From contig NZ_JAFBDB010000001.1 of the NCBI RefSeq assembly GCF_016908015.1, forward strand, positions 372,001 to 436,000: a DNA stretch of 64,000 nt, given 5' to 3'. Under the pieces are notes generated by a model, which was not told the origin of the DNA, searched no databases, and worked only from the letters and a program-made list of their open reading frames with translations. Positions 18,586-28,546 of this stretch are shown here, in pieces; the first letter of the stretch is position 1, and every line of letters begins with the position of its first letter. Position numbers and translations under genes: made by a program. This DNA is from Clostridium pascui (GTDB lineage Bacteria; Bacillota; Clostridia; Clostridiales; Clostridiaceae).

Positions 18586-19737
18586 GTGAAAAACATATGT
18601 ATACTTGGAGCTACTGGTTCCATTGGGACTCAAGCTTTAGATGTTATAAGAAATGATAATGAACTAAATTTAATAGCTGTATCAGCGAATACAAATTGGG
18701 AAAAAATTCTATTAATATTGCAGGAATTTAATTTAGAATATGTGGCTATGATGGATCAAACAGCTTATGAAAAGGTAGCTGAATACTGCAGAGAAAAGGA
18801 TTTGAAAACAAATGTATTATATGGGATTGATGGATTAAATGAAATAGCTTCTTTGCAAAAGGTGGATATAGTTTTAACTTCAGTGGTTGGAATGATAGGA
18901 CTTGAGCCAACTTTAAAAGCTATAAGAGCTAAGAAGGATATAGCTTTAGCAAATAAGGAAACTTTAGTAGTAGCAGGAGAATTGATAATAAGAGAAGCAA
19001 AAAAATATAATGTAAATATACTTCCTGTGGATTCGGAACATGGTGCAATTTTTCAATGCTTAAGAGGAAATAAGGGAGAGGATGTAGAAAAAATAATACT
19101 TACTGCTTCAGGAGGACCCTTCAGAGGGAAAAGAAATGATGAATTAAGAAATGTAACAGTAAAGGAAGCTTTAAATCATCCGCGTTGGAGTATGGGAAAA
19201 AAGATATCTATAGATTCAGCTACTTTAATGAATAAGGGATTAGAGGTAATAGAGGCTCATTTTTTATTTAATTTAGATTATAATAATATTGAGGTAGTAG
19301 TTCATCCTGAAAGTATAGTACATTCCATGGTTCAGTATAACGATGGAAGTATTATAGCACAATTATCAGTGGCAGATATGAGACTTCCCATACAATATGC
19401 TTTAAACTATCCACTTAGAAAAAAATCTATTATTGATAAGTTGGATCTTTTCAAGACATCAATGCTAACTTTTGAAAAGCCGGATATAGATACTTTTAAG
19501 CCTTTAAAACTTGCATATGAAGCAGGAAAAATTGGAGGAACTATGCCAGCTGTTTTAAATGCAGCAAATGAGGCGGCGGTTGATTTATTTATGAAAGGGG
19601 ATATAAAGTTTTTAAAAATAGGAGACATATTAGAAGAAAGTATGAATAAGTTTGATATTAGTTATTCTTATGAGTTAGAAGATATAATAAATTTAGACAG
19701 ATGTGTTAAAGAATTCGTATATAGTACATATCGATAA
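18586..19737 (+). CDS. dxr: 1-Deoxy-D-xylulose 5-phosphate reductoisomerase
   Basis: Second step of the MEP isoprenoid pathway: DXP to 2-C-methylerythritol 4-phosphate with NADPH. GTG start after GGGGAG. The 383 residues contain the nucleotide loop GATGSIGTQ, ALANKETLVV, and the metal/substrate region LPVDSEHGAIFQ and HPRWSMGKKISIDSATLMNKG. Together with ispG nearby and uppS upstream it builds the polyprenyl supply line. Confidence 0.98.
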   Translation: MKNICILGATGSIGTQALDVIRNDNELNLIAVSANTNWEKILLILQEFNLEYVAMMDQTAYEKVAEYCREKDLKTNVLYGIDGLNEIASLQKVDIVLTSVVGMIGLEPTLKAIRAKKDIALANKETLVVAGELIIREAKKYNVNILPVDSEHGAIFQCLRGNKGEDVEKIILTASGGPFRGKRNDELRNVTVKEALNHPRWSMGKKISIDSATLMNKGLEVIEAHFLFNLDYNNIEVVVHPESIVHSMVQYNDGSIIAQLSVADMRLPIQYALNYPLRKKSIIDKLDLFKTSMLTFEKPDIDTFKPLKLAYEAGKIGGTMPAVLNAANEAAVDLFMKGDIKFLKIGDILEESMNKFDISYSYELEDIINLDRCVKEFVYSTYR

Positions 19738-19769
19738 TTCATTACATAAATTTTAAGGAGGAATATATA

Positions 19770-20792
19770 GTGAACATAATTTATATACTAGGTGCATTGT
19801 TTGCTTTTAGTCTTTTAGTAATAGTTCATGAATTTGGACATTTTATGATGGCAAAATTAAATGGAGTAAAAGTAGAGGAATTTTCCATAGGAATGGGCCC
19901 TAAGCTTTTTGGGGTAATAAGAGGAGAAACAGAGTACTCTATTAAGCTTCTTCCTATAGGTGGATATGTAAAAATGTTAGGAGAAGATGGAGAAGTAACA
20001 TCGGATGAAAGAGCTTTTCAAAATAAATCTCCTTTAAGAAAACTCAGTGTAGTATCAGCGGGACCTATCATGAACATTATACTTGCTGTAGTTTTATATT
20101 CAATAATAGCAGGTAGCAGAGGATTCTTAGTTCCCGTAGTAGATAATGTAGTTCCAGGTAATCCAGCAGACTTAGCCGGTATAAGAAAAGGTGATAAAAT
20201 AATTCAAGTAAATGACAAGGCTATAACCACATGGGAAGACTTTGTAACTCAAGTTTATAATGCAAATGGAAGCACTATAAGTGTAATTTATAAAAGAGGA
20301 GAAGAAACTAAGTCCTCTACCATCACTCCTGTTAAAGATGAAAAGGAAAATAGATTTGTAGTAGGAGTTTATCCAACTCTCGTAGAAAATCCAGGGATAA
20401 GTGAATCTATAAAATATGGATTTGTCGAAACTACGTCATTAGTTAAGCAAACCTTTGGATTCTTTAAAACATTATTTACGGGGAGAGTTTCCGTAGATGA
20501 TTTTGGAGGACCTGTAACCATTATGAGAGTATCTGGAGAAGCTGCTAAAGCGGGATTTTTAAGTTTACTATCCTTTGCTGCGTATTTAAGTGTTCAATTA
20601 GCCATATTTAATATAATTCCTTTCCCAGCGTTAGATGGAGGATGGATAATATTATTCTTAATTGAGTTTATTACAAGAAAGAAAATTGATAGTAATAAGG
20701 TAGGGGTATTAAATTATATTGGATTTGTTATACTCATAACACTTATGATTGTAGTTACAATAAAAGATATATTATATCCCGTAAAATTCTAG
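19770..20792 (+). CDS. rseP: Site-2 protease RseP/RasP
   Basis: Intramembrane zinc metalloprotease that cleaves anti-sigma factors, FtsL or remnant signal peptides. HEFGH zinc site in the first transmembrane helix (about residues 20-24), a PDZ domain in the middle (VVPGNPADLAGIRKGDKI), and NIIPFPALDGG in the C-terminal membrane part holding the third zinc ligand. 340 residues. GTG start after AAGGAGG. Lies between dxr and ispG, as often seen in clostridia. Confidence 0.97.
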   Translation: MNIIYILGALFAFSLLVIVHEFGHFMMAKLNGVKVEEFSIGMGPKLFGVIRGETEYSIKLLPIGGYVKMLGEDGEVTSDERAFQNKSPLRKLSVVSAGPIMNIILAVVLYSIIAGSRGFLVPVVDNVVPGNPADLAGIRKGDKIIQVNDKAITTWEDFVTQVYNANGSTISVIYKRGEETKSSTITPVKDEKENRFVVGVYPTLVENPGISESIKYGFVETTSLVKQTFGFFKTLFTGRVSVDDFGGPVTIMRVSGEAAKAGFLSLLSFAAYLSVQLAIFNIIPFPALDGGWIILFLIEFITRKKIDSNKVGVLNYIGFVILITLMIVVTIKDILYPVKF

Positions 20793-20804
20793 GAGTTGAT
20801 TGAT

Positions 20805-21857
20805 ATGATAGATAGAATAAACACAAGAAGAGTAAAAGTAGGAAGTGTATTTGTTGGAGGAGATGCGCCTATATCAGTGCAATCTATGACAAATACTGAT
20901 ACAAGGAATGTAAAAGAAACAATAAATCAAATAAATAGTCTGCAAAAAGCAGGTTGTGAAATAGTAAGGTGTGCAGTGCCAGATATGGAAGCTGCAGAGG
21001 CATTGAAGCATATTATAAAGGAAGTAACTATACCTGTAGTAGCAGATATACACTTTGATTATAAGTTAGCATTAACTTCTATTGACTGCGGAGTTTCTGC
21101 ATTAAGAATAAATCCGGGAAACATAGGAAGTATAGAAAGAGTTAAAATGGTAGCTGAAAGGGCCAAGGAAAAGGAAATTCCTATAAGGATTGGTGTGAAT
21201 TCCGGATCGTTAGATAAAGAATTACTAAACAAGTATGGCAAAGTATGTCCCGAAGCTTTAGTTGAAAGTGCATTAAAACATGTAAGAATATTAGAGGATA
21301 TAAATTTTGAAGATATAGTAGTTTCAATAAAATCTTCTAATGTTTTGGATATGATTGAAAGCTATAGATTAATTTCTGAAGAATCAAATTATCCTCTACA
21401 TCTAGGGGTAACAGAAGCTGGTACTCCTTGGAGGGGAACTATAAAATCTAGTATAGGAATTGGAACTTTACTTTCTGAAGGTATAGGAGATACTATAAGA
21501 GTTTCACTCACAGGAGATCCTGTGGAAGAGGTAAAGGTGGGGATTGAAATATTAAGAGCTCTACAAATTAAAAAGCAAGGTATTGAAATAATATCCTGCC
21601 CAACCTGTGGAAGAACTGAAATAGGGCTGATAAATATAGCTAATGAAGTAGAAGAAAAGATAAAAGATTTAGATAAAAATATTAAAGTGGCTATAATGGG
21701 CTGTGTAGTAAATGGCCCTGGTGAGGCAAGGGAAGCAGATATAGGTATAGCAGGAGGAAAAGGTGTAGGACTTATATTTAAAAAAGGTGAAATGTTTAAA
21801 AAAGTAAAAGAAGAAGATTTGGTTGAAGAGCTATTAAAAGAAATAAATAAAATGTAA
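20805..21857 (+). CDS. ispG: 4-Hydroxy-3-methylbut-2-en-1-yl diphosphate synthase
   Basis: [4Fe-4S] enzyme of the MEP pathway, converting MEcPP to HMBPP. The ATG at 20805 is 9 bases after AGGAG; the TTG at 20796 abuts it and is unlikely. TIM-barrel N-terminal part (PISVQSMTNTDT, DIHFDYKLAL) and C-terminal cluster domain with SCPTCGRTEIGL and GCVVNGPGEA. 350 residues. Last gene before a 244-base regulatory gap. Confidence 0.98.
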   Translation: MIDRINTRRVKVGSVFVGGDAPISVQSMTNTDTRNVKETINQINSLQKAGCEIVRCAVPDMEAAEALKHIIKEVTIPVVADIHFDYKLALTSIDCGVSALRINPGNIGSIERVKMVAERAKEKEIPIRIGVNSGSLDKELLNKYGKVCPEALVESALKHVRILEDINFEDIVVSIKSSNVLDMIESYRLISEESNYPLHLGVTEAGTPWRGTIKSSIGIGTLLSEGIGDTIRVSLTGDPVEEVKVGIEILRALQIKKQGIEIISCPTCGRTEIGLINIANEVEEKIKDLDKNIKVAIMGCVVNGPGEAREADIGIAGGKGVGLIFKKGEMFKKVKEEDLVEELLKEINKM

Positions 21858-21905
21858 GGTAGAAGCATATGACTCCTATATTTAATTTATAAATTCAAGT
21901 TTTGC

Positions 21906-21934
21906 TTGAAATAACAAATGTTGTATGATACAAT
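21906..21934 (+). promoter_or_regulatory. Predicted promoter of the rimP-nusA-infB operon leader
   Basis: TTGAAA (21906-21911), 17-base spacer, TACAAT (21929-21934) with TGA just before the -10. Transcription would begin near 21941, about 160 bases before rimP. Confidence 0.7.
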
Positions 21935-21940
21935 GGAAAA

Positions 21941-22034
21941 GGTATAAAGTTACTGATAATACATTAGCTGAGAAGAGTGGGTCTAAACCCGCTCTTTCTA
22001 TTTATTTGAAACGCAACTATATTGTTGCGTTTTT
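21941..22034 (+). ncRNA. Leader RNA with terminator upstream of rimP-nusA
   Basis: Downstream of the predicted promoter lie two hairpins: AGAGTGGGT / ACCCGCTCT (about 21974-21995, one G-U) and the terminator stem AAACGCAAC / GTTGCGTTT at 22009-22032, followed by T residues to 22034. Transcripts should stop about 68 bases before rimP unless antitermination occurs. This looks like an attenuator or a short stable RNA. A small hairpin TTGCAG / CTGCAA follows at about 22060. Confidence 0.6.
22009..22034 (+). terminator. Intrinsic terminator inside the rimP leader
   Basis: Nine perfect pairs around the loop TATATT with five T at the 3' side. It stands between the predicted promoter and rimP and is too far from ispG (about 150 bases) to be simply its terminator. 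Confidence 0.75.
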
Positions 22035-22101
22035 AAATTAACTGGATACTTAGTATTTTATTGCAGGTTACTGCAAAATATATACATAAGGAGGGATTAC
22101 A

Positions 22102-22563
22102 ATGAAAAAAGAAGGTATTGTAAATAATATAGAAGTTTTAGTTTTTCCTATAACTGAAAGATTAGGGTATGAACTATATCATGTTGAATTTGTAAAGGAA
22201 GATGGAGAGAATTATTTAAGAATATACATAGATAGTGAAGATGGAATAAACTTAGATGATTGTGAAAAGGTAAGTAGAGAAGTAAGTGAAATGCTAGATG
22301 TAGAAGATCCTATTACTGATAGCTATTATTTAGAAGTTTCTTCTCCAGGAATAGAAAGAGAATTACATACAGATGCACACTTGGAGAAGCACATTGATAA
22401 TTCTATTACAATAAGGCTGGCTTCAGCATTTAATGGTAAGAAAAAGTTAGAAGGAACTTTAAAATCCTTTACTGATGAAGATATTACTTTATTAGATAAA
22501 AACAAAGAAATAGTTATACCAAGGGATAAGGTTTCTAAAGTAAACTTAAGGGTTGAGTTTTAA
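22102..22563 (+). CDS. rimP: Ribosome maturation factor RimP
   Basis: 153-residue 30S assembly factor with an N-terminal alpha/beta domain (EDGENYLRIYIDSEDGINLDDC, LEVSSPGIERE region) and a C-terminal SH3-like domain. Starts after AAGGAGGG. First gene of rimP-nusA-ylxR-L7Ae-infB-rbfA. Confidence 0.96.
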   Translation: MKKEGIVNNIEVLVFPITERLGYELYHVEFVKEDGENYLRIYIDSEDGINLDDCEKVSREVSEMLDVEDPITDSYYLEVSSPGIERELHTDAHLEKHIDNSITIRLASAFNGKKKLEGTLKSFTDEDITLLDKNKEIVIPRDKVSKVNLRVEF

Positions 22564-22583
22564 TAAGGAGGGTTCATAAGAAA

Positions 22584-23633
22584 ATGAATGAAGAATTCAT
22601 AGAAGCTTTGAAAGAAATAGTTAAAGAAAAGGGCATAAGCGAAGATCTTATATTTAGTACTATAGAAGACGCGTTGGTTGCAGCGTATAAAAAAAATTAT
22701 GCTAAACAAGGGGCAAATATTCAAAATGTAATAGTAAATATGAATAGGGAAACTGGAGAAATAAATGTATTCTCCAGAAAAACAGTAGTAGAAGAAGTTG
22801 AAGATGAATTCAATGAAATATCATTAACAGACGCTAAAGAGCTGGATCCAAGATATGAAATAGATGAGGTAGTGAATATAGAAGTAACTCCTAAAAAGTT
22901 TGGTAGAGTAGCAGCTCAAGCTGCAAAGCAAGTTGTTATTCAAAGAATTAAGGAAGAAGAAAGACGAATTGTATATAATGAGTTTTTAGAAAAAGCTTCA
23001 GATATAATTACAGGAACTGTTATTAGAAAAGATAAAGGTAATGTTTTTGTAAATCTGGGGAAGGTTGAAGCTGTTCTAGGACCAAATGAACAAATGCATG
23101 GAGAACAGTATAACTTTAACGAAAGACTTAAACTTTATATAGTAGAAGTAAAAAATACTACTAAAGGAGCTCAAGTTGTAGTTTCCAGAACACATCCAGG
23201 TCTTGTAAAAAGATTATTTGAATTAGAGGTTCCAGAAATATACAGTGGTGTAGTAGAAATCAAGAGTATATCAAGAGAAGCAGGATCTAGAACAAAGATA
23301 GCTGTACATTCAAATGATGAGGATGTAGATCCTATGGGAGCTTGTGTAGGCCCTAAGGGAACTAGGGTTCAAAACATAGTTAATGAACTTAAAAATGAAA
23401 AGATTGACATAATAAAGTGGAGTAAACTTCCAGAAGAGTATATTGGAAATGCTTTAAGTCCAGCTAATGTTTTAGATGTAACTATAGATGAACAAAATAA
23501 ATCTGCAAAAGTTGTAGTAGATGATAATCAACTATCTCTTGCTATTGGTAAAGAAGGCCAAAATGTAAGACTTGCTGCAAAACTAACAGGATGGAAAATA
23601 GATATAAAGAGCAAGTCACAAGTAACGGAATAA
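22584..23633 (+). CDS. nusA: Transcription factor NusA
   Basis: Binds RNA polymerase and RNA to control pausing, termination and antitermination. 349 residues: N-terminal polymerase-binding domain (to about 130), S1 domain (GTVIRKDKGNVFVNLG), and two KH domains (DPMGACVGPKGTRVQNI; LAIGKEGQNVRLAAKLTGWKIDI). No acidic C-terminal repeats, as in other Firmicutes. The leader terminator upstream makes NusA autoregulation possible but unproved. Confidence 0.98.
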   Translation: MNEEFIEALKEIVKEKGISEDLIFSTIEDALVAAYKKNYAKQGANIQNVIVNMNRETGEINVFSRKTVVEEVEDEFNEISLTDAKELDPRYEIDEVVNIEVTPKKFGRVAAQAAKQVVIQRIKEEERRIVYNEFLEKASDIITGTVIRKDKGNVFVNLGKVEAVLGPNEQMHGEQYNFNERLKLYIVEVKNTTKGAQVVVSRTHPGLVKRLFELEVPEIYSGVVEIKSISREAGSRTKIAVHSNDEDVDPMGACVGPKGTRVQNIVNELKNEKIDIIKWSKLPEEYIGNALSPANVLDVTIDEQNKSAKVVVDDNQLSLAIGKEGQNVRLAAKLTGWKIDIKSKSQVTE

Positions 23634-23658
23634 AACTGGAGAAGGAAGGTGGTTTAAT

Positions 23659-23928
23659 ATGAAGGTAAAAAAGGTTCCTCAAAGAATGTGCACAGGATGC
23701 ATGGAGATGAAACCCAAAAAAGAACTTATAAGAGTAGTAAAAAATAAAGAGGGAGAAGTTTCTATAGACTTGACAGGAAAAAAGCCTGGAAGAGGTGCAT
23801 ATATCTGTAAAAGTGTAGAGTGTTTAGAGAAGGCTTTTAAAACGAGAAAACTAGAAAGAAATCTAGAAACCACCCTTAGCCAGGAAGTTCATGAGAAGTT
23901 AAAGGAAGAGATAAGGGATGAAAGATAA
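23659..23928 (+). CDS. ylxR: YlxR/RnpM family RNA-binding protein
   Basis: 89-residue protein with the YlxR signature RMCTGCMEMKPKKEL and GRGAYIC. In Bacillus subtilis it has been reported to bind and modulate the RNase P RNA (RnpM). Sits between nusA and the L7Ae-like gene and overlaps the latter by 11 bases. Confidence 0.94.
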   Translation: MKVKKVPQRMCTGCMEMKPKKELIRVVKNKEGEVSIDLTGKKPGRGAYICKSVECLEKAFKTRKLERNLETTLSQEVHEKLKEEIRDER

Positions 23929-24232
23929 ATTATTAGGTTTTTTAGGAATTGCTAAAAAAGCTGGGAAAGTTATAGAAGGCTATAACAAATGTGAAGAAGC
24001 TGCAATAAAAAACAAATGTTTTTTACTTATAGTTTCATCAACCTGCGCACCGAATACCATAGAAAAATTCTTGAAAATATCAGAAAAAAAAGATATTTTT
24101 ATAATTAATCATTATTCCACAGAGCAACTATCTAGTGCTATTGGAAGAGAAGGTATTGGAATAATTGGTATAAGTGACAGTTCAATGGCAAGTAAGATTT
24201 TAGAATTATGGAAACAAGGTAATAATATTTAG
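23918..24232 (+). CDS. ylxQ: L7Ae/L30e family RNA-binding protein (YlxQ-like)
   Basis: 104 residues of the L7Ae/L30e/S12e/Gadd45 fold: [22 protein letters not shown], then the [18 protein letters not shown] strand-helix and a C-terminal [11 protein letters not shown] block. Such proteins bind kink-turn RNA; YlxQ is the nusA-infB operon member in Firmicutes and is probably ribosome-associated, though its task is unknown. Start overlaps ylxR. Confidence 0.9.
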   Translation: MKDKLLGFLGIAKKAGKVIEGYNKCEEAAIKNKCFLLIVSSTCAPNTIEKFLKISEKKDIFIINHYSTEQLSSAIGREGIGIIGISDSSMASKILELWKQGNNI

Positions 24233-24249
24233 TTTCGGGGGTGAACATT

Positions 24250-26334
24250 TTGTCAAAAATAAGAGTTTATGAATTGGCTAAAGAATTGAATATTTCAAGT
24301 AAGGAACTTATAACCTTACTACAAGAAGAATTTAATGTAGAAGTAAAAAACCATATGAGTGTAATAGAAGATGAAGATGCTCAGCTTATAAAAGAGCTAT
24401 ATATGGAGAATACTAAGGGTGAAAAAAGTTCTGTAAAGATTGAAGACGATATAGAAGAAAAATATGGAGTTCTTCAGGAAGAAAAGATAGAAGAAGAAAT
24501 AAAAGTTACAAAGAACAAAGGTAAAAAGGGTAAGGAAGAAAAAGCGCAACAGGTTTTAGCAGCAGAAGAAAATGAAGAAATAGTAATAGAGATGGAAGAT
24601 ACTATTACTGTAAAGGAACTTGCAGATAAGTTAAAGAAGCCTTATACAGAAGTTATAAAACAGCTTATATTTATAGGAGTTATGGCTTCATTAAATCAAG
24701 AGATAGATTTTCAAACAGCTGAAAAGTTAGGAGAAAAGTTTAATGCTTTTGTTGTTCAAAAAGAAAAAGATTTAACTTTAGAAGTAGTAGAACCTGAAGA
24801 AGATGAAGAAGAGGAAACATTAAATGAAAAGAGACCTCCAGTAGTAACAGTTATGGGTCACGTTGACCATGGTAAGACTTCGCTTCTAGATGCAATAAAG
24901 AAATCCAAAGTTGCAGCTTCAGAAGCCGGTGGAATAACTCAGCATATAGGAGCTTACACTGTAAATATAGGTAATGAAAAGATAACATTTTTAGATACTC
25001 CAGGACATGAAGCATTTACTTCAATGAGAGCGCGTGGAGCTCAAATAACAGATATAGTAATACTTGTAGTAGCAGCAGATGACGGTATAATGCCTCAAAC
25101 AGAAGAAGCTATAAACCATTGTAAAGCAGCTAATGTTCCAATAATAGTAGCTATAAATAAAATGGATAGACCTGGAGCAAATCCTGAAAGAGTAAAACAA
25201 CAGTTAGCAGAAAGAAATTTACTTGCTGAAGATTGGGGCGGAGATACAGTAACTGTACCAGTTTCTGCACATACAAGAGAAGGCATAGATAGCCTACTTG
25301 AAATGGTAGTATTAACTGCAGAGATGCTAGAACTTAAAGCTAATGCAGAAAGAAAAGCAAAGGGAACTGTAATTGAAGCAAAACTAGATAAAGGTAGAGG
25401 AGCAGTTGCATCTCTATTAGTACAAAATGGTACTTTACAAGTAGGAGATTCAATAATTGTTGGAAGTACTTATGGTAGAATAAGAGCAATGTTTGATGAT
25501 AAGGGTAAAAAGATAAAATCAGCTGGACCATCAATACCAGTTGAAATACTTGGCCTTTCTGAAGTTCCATCAGCAGGTGATAGATTCCATGTAGTTAAGG
25601 ATGAAAAAACTGCAAGAGAAATGGCTGAAAAGAGAAAAGAAAGGGATAGAAATGAGTATTTACAATCTCACAAGGTATCCTTAGAAGATCTTTATAGTCA
25701 AATAAAAGAGGGAAAAATAAAAGAATTAAATATAATAGTAAAGGCTGATGTACAGGGGTCTGTAGAAGCAGTAAAACAATCATTTGAGAAGTTGTCTACA
25801 GATGAAGTTAAAGTAAGAGTAATACACGGTGGAGTAGGTGCTATAACAGAAACAGATGTATCACTTGCAAATGCTTCAAATGCAATTATTATTGGATTTA
25901 ATGTAAGACCTGATAACAATGCTACTACACTCGCTGAAAAAGAAAGCGTAGATGTAAAGACATATAGAGTTATATATACTGCTATAGAAGATATAAAATC
26001 AGCTATGGTTGGAATGCTAGAGCCTGATTATAAAGAAGTAATACTTGGAAGAGCTGAAGTTAGACAGCTTTATAAGATATCTAATGTAGGAACAATAGCT
26101 GGTTGCTATGTTTTAAACGGAAAGATAACAAGAAATGCTAGTGTAAGAATAATAAGAGATGGAATAGTTGTATGTGAATCAGCACTCGACTCCTTAAAAA
26201 GATTTAAAGATGATGCAAAAGAAGTGGCATCTGGATACGAATGTGGTATTATGGTAGAAAAGTTTAATGATCTAAAAGAAGGAGACATAATTGAAGCATA
26301 TACAATGGAGGAAATAAAGAAAGATAAGCTATAG
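24250..26334 (+). CDS. infB: Translation initiation factor IF-2
   Basis: GTPase that places fMet-tRNA on the 30S subunit and joins the 50S. TTG at 24250, 7 bases after GGGGGTGA, gives [20 protein letters not shown], the usual clostridial start; a GTG at 24241 lies within the ribosome binding site. The 694 residues include a short acidic N-terminal region with an IF2_N repeat ([12 protein letters not shown]), the G domain ([11 protein letters not shown] near 205, [12 protein letters not shown]), and domains II-IV. The N-terminal region is short, as in clostridia. Confidence 0.98.
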   Translation: MSKIRVYELAKELNISSKELITLLQEEFNVEVKNHMSVIEDEDAQLIKELYMENTKGEKSSVKIEDDIEEKYGVLQEEKIEEEIKVTKNKGKKGKEEKAQQVLAAEENEEIVIEMEDTITVKELADKLKKPYTEVIKQLIFIGVMASLNQEIDFQTAEKLGEKFNAFVVQKEKDLTLEVVEPEEDEEEETLNEKRPPVVTVMGHVDHGKTSLLDAIKKSKVAASEAGGITQHIGAYTVNIGNEKITFLDTPGHEAFTSMRARGAQITDIVILVVAADDGIMPQTEEAINHCKAANVPIIVAINKMDRPGANPERVKQQLAERNLLAEDWGGDTVTVPVSAHTREGIDSLLEMVVLTAEMLELKANAERKAKGTVIEAKLDKGRGAVASLLVQNGTLQVGDSIIVGSTYGRIRAMFDDKGKKIKSAGPSIPVEILGLSEVPSAGDRFHVVKDEKTAREMAEKRKERDRNEYLQSHKVSLEDLYSQIKEGKIKELNIIVKADVQGSVEAVKQSFEKLSTDEVKVRVIHGGVGAITETDVSLANASNAIIIGFNVRPDNNATTLAEKESVDVKTYRVIYTAIEDIKSAMVGMLEPDYKEVILGRAEVRQLYKISNVGTIAGCYVLNGKITRNASVRIIRDGIVVCESALDSLKRFKDDAKEVASGYECGIMVEKFNDLKEGDIIEAYTMEEIKKDKL

Positions 26335-26352
26335 AATTTGAGGTGATATGAT

Positions 26353-26721
26353 ATGGCAAAGCATAGAGCAGGGAGAATTAATGAGGAAGTTAGACGAGAA
26401 GTATCAGATATAATACAGCGTGAATTAAAAGATCCTAGAGTAAACACCATGGTAAGTGTAACTAAGGTAGATGTTACAAAGGATTTAAGTTATGCTAAAG
26501 TGTATGTAAGTATTTTTGGAGATGAAGAGTCTAAAAATACTACGCTTCAAGCTCTGAAAAATTCCTCAGGATTCATTAGAAGAGAAGTAGGACATAGAAT
26601 AAAATTAAGAGTTACTCCGCAGATACTAATAGAACTAGATAATACTATAGAGCAGGGAATGCATATAGATGAAATTTTATCTAAAATAAAAAAGGAGCAG
26701 GATAGAAATGATAATGAATAA
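26353..26721 (+). CDS. rbfA: 30S ribosome-binding factor RbfA
   Basis: 122-residue KH-fold assembly factor acting on the 16S 5' helix, and a cold-adaptation protein. Shows HRAGRINEEVRREVSDIIQRELKDPR and SYAKVYVS. Starts after GAGGTGAT; its end overlaps the nrnA start by 14 bases. Confidence 0.97.
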   Translation: MAKHRAGRINEEVRREVSDIIQRELKDPRVNTMVSVTKVDVTKDLSYAKVYVSIFGDEESKNTTLQALKNSSGFIRREVGHRIKLRVTPQILIELDNTIEQGMHIDEILSKIKKEQDRNDNE

Positions 26722-27670
26722 TATTCTATCCCTTATTAAGAAAAGTAATACAATAGGTATTACTTTTCACACTTCTCCAGATGGTGATTCATTAGGAAGT
26801 TCTCTAGGCTTATTACAAGCATTAAGAAGACTTAATAAAAATGCTTATATTATATGTAAAGAGGAAATTGAAAATACTTTTAGTTTTTTGCCTTATAGCA
26901 CTGAGATAAATGGGAATGTTAGTACTGTAAAAGAGGGAACGGATCTTGTTATAGTGTTGGATTGTGGAAACTTTGAAAGAGTAAATGCAATCTTAGATAT
27001 GAAAAATAAAAATTATACATTAATTAATGTAGATCATCATATATCTAACGGCCTATATGGAGATTTAAATTTTGTAGATACTAATTCCTCTTGTATGGCT
27101 GAAATAGTATATCAAATGTTAAGATCACTTGGAGTAGAAATAGACCAAGATATAGCTAAGTGTCTTTATACATCTATATTAACAGATACAGGAGCATTTA
27201 GATATTCTAATACTACCTCTGTTACTCATGCTATAGCTGGGGATTTGGTGAATACAGGAATAGACTTTAGTGCTATACATAGAATTATATTTGATAATAA
27301 GGAATTTGTAAGATTTAAGCTTTATGGGGAAGTATTTAATAAAATGGAGCTTATTAATAGTAGTATTTGCTTTATGGAAGTAACTCAAGAAATGTTTGAA
27401 AAATATAATATAGATCCAGGTACAGATACTTCAGATGTAGTTTCCTTTGGAAATCAAATTGAGGGAGTAGAAGTAACTGTTCTATTTAAGGAAAAGCAGA
27501 ATGAAGTTAAATTAAGTATTAGATCTAAATCAAAAGTGGATGTAAGAAAAATAGCTGAAAATTTTGGGGGCGGCGGTCATATAAGAGCAGCTGGGGCTGT
27601 TATTAAAGGCAAATCTCTAAAGGAAGCTAAGGAAGAAATACTAAAAATTATACAAAAAGAGTTGATATGA
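26708..27670 (+). CDS. nrnA: DHH-family nanoRNase / pAp phosphatase NrnA
   Basis: Degrades 2-5 nt RNA fragments (and c-di-nucleotide-derived pNpN) and dephosphorylates pAp. DHH motifs are present in order: [38 protein letters not shown], then a C-terminal DHHA1 domain with [10 protein letters not shown]. 320 residues. Overlaps rbfA upstream and truB downstream, so translation is coupled through all three. Confidence 0.95.
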   Translation: MIMNNILSLIKKSNTIGITFHTSPDGDSLGSSLGLLQALRRLNKNAYIICKEEIENTFSFLPYSTEINGNVSTVKEGTDLVIVLDCGNFERVNAILDMKNKNYTLINVDHHISNGLYGDLNFVDTNSSCMAEIVYQMLRSLGVEIDQDIAKCLYTSILTDTGAFRYSNTTSVTHAIAGDLVNTGIDFSAIHRIIFDNKEFVRFKLYGEVFNKMELINSSICFMEVTQEMFEKYNIDPGTDTSDVVSFGNQIEGVEVTVLFKEKQNEVKLSIRSKSKVDVRKIAENFGGGGHIRAAGAVIKGKSLKEAKEEILKIIQKELI

Positions 27671-28536
27671 TGAATGGAGTAATAAACGTATATAAACCTT
27701 CAGGTATTACTTCTTTTGATGTGGTAAGAACTATAAAAAGGCTTTCTAAAACCAAGAAAGTAGGTCATACTGGAACTTTAGATCCTATGGCTACGGGAGT
27801 ACTTCCAGTATGTATAGGTAATGCTACAAAAATTGTAGATTACATAATGCAAAATCATAAAGTCTATAAAGCTACCTTAAAGTTAGGAGTTACAACAGAT
27901 ACTTATGATAGAGAAGGAAAAATACTTTCTGAAAATAAACTTAATGATATAAGTGATAAACACATAGAAGAAGTTATTAAAGGTTTTATTGGAGAGATAG
28001 AACAAATGCCTCCTATGTACTCAGCATTAAAGGTCAATGGGAAAAGACTTTATGAGCTAGCACGAGAAGGCATTGAGATAGAAAGACAAAAGAGAAAGAT
28101 AACTATATATGATATAAATATAGAAAATATAGAGATCCCATATGTTGAATTTACTGTTAAATGTTCTAAAGGAACTTATATAAGAAGTTTATGTTATGAC
28201 ATAGGAGACGTTTTAAAGGTTGGAGGAGCTATGTGGGACTTGAAAAGAGTTGAGACGGGCACTTTTTCTATAGAAAATTCCATAGCTTTAGAAGATTTAA
28301 ATGAAGAAAATATTGAGAATTTTATTATACCTATGAACGAGGCTTTAACGTATAAATCTAGGGTGTTTAGCAATAAATTTGAAAAGCTCCTTTTAAATGG
28401 AGTTACTATACAAAATCCTTTTGTAATTAAGGATATAGAAGAAAATATATTATATAAGGTATATATAGAAGATAGATTTATAGGAATAGGGAAAAAAACT
28501 GAAAAAGGTTTTAAAGTTGAAAAATTACTGATTTAG
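27667..28536 (+). CDS. truB: tRNA pseudouridine(55) synthase TruB
   Basis: Makes pseudouridine 55 in the T-loop of tRNA. Begins [20 protein letters not shown] with the catalytic Asp in [15 protein letters not shown]; then [20 protein letters not shown] and [11 protein letters not shown]. 289 residues. Start overlaps the nrnA stop codon. Confidence 0.97.
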   Translation: MMNGVINVYKPSGITSFDVVRTIKRLSKTKKVGHTGTLDPMATGVLPVCIGNATKIVDYIMQNHKVYKATLKLGVTTDTYDREGKILSENKLNDISDKHIEEVIKGFIGEIEQMPPMYSALKVNGKRLYELAREGIEIERQKRKITIYDINIENIEIPYVEFTVKCSKGTYIRSLCYDIGDVLKVGGAMWDLKRVETGTFSIENSIALEDLNEENIENFIIPMNEALTYKSRVFSNKFEKLLLNGVTIQNPFVIKDIEENILYKVYIEDRFIGIGKKTEKGFKVEKLLI

Positions 28537-28546
28537 AGGTAATAAT

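Noticed and set aside
25340-25783. Long Leu/Phe-rich reading frames antisense to infB
   Set aside because: They are mirror images of the AT-rich Lys/Glu-rich infB sequence, lack ribosome binding sites, and resemble no family. Similar antisense frames elsewhere were dismissed for the same reason.
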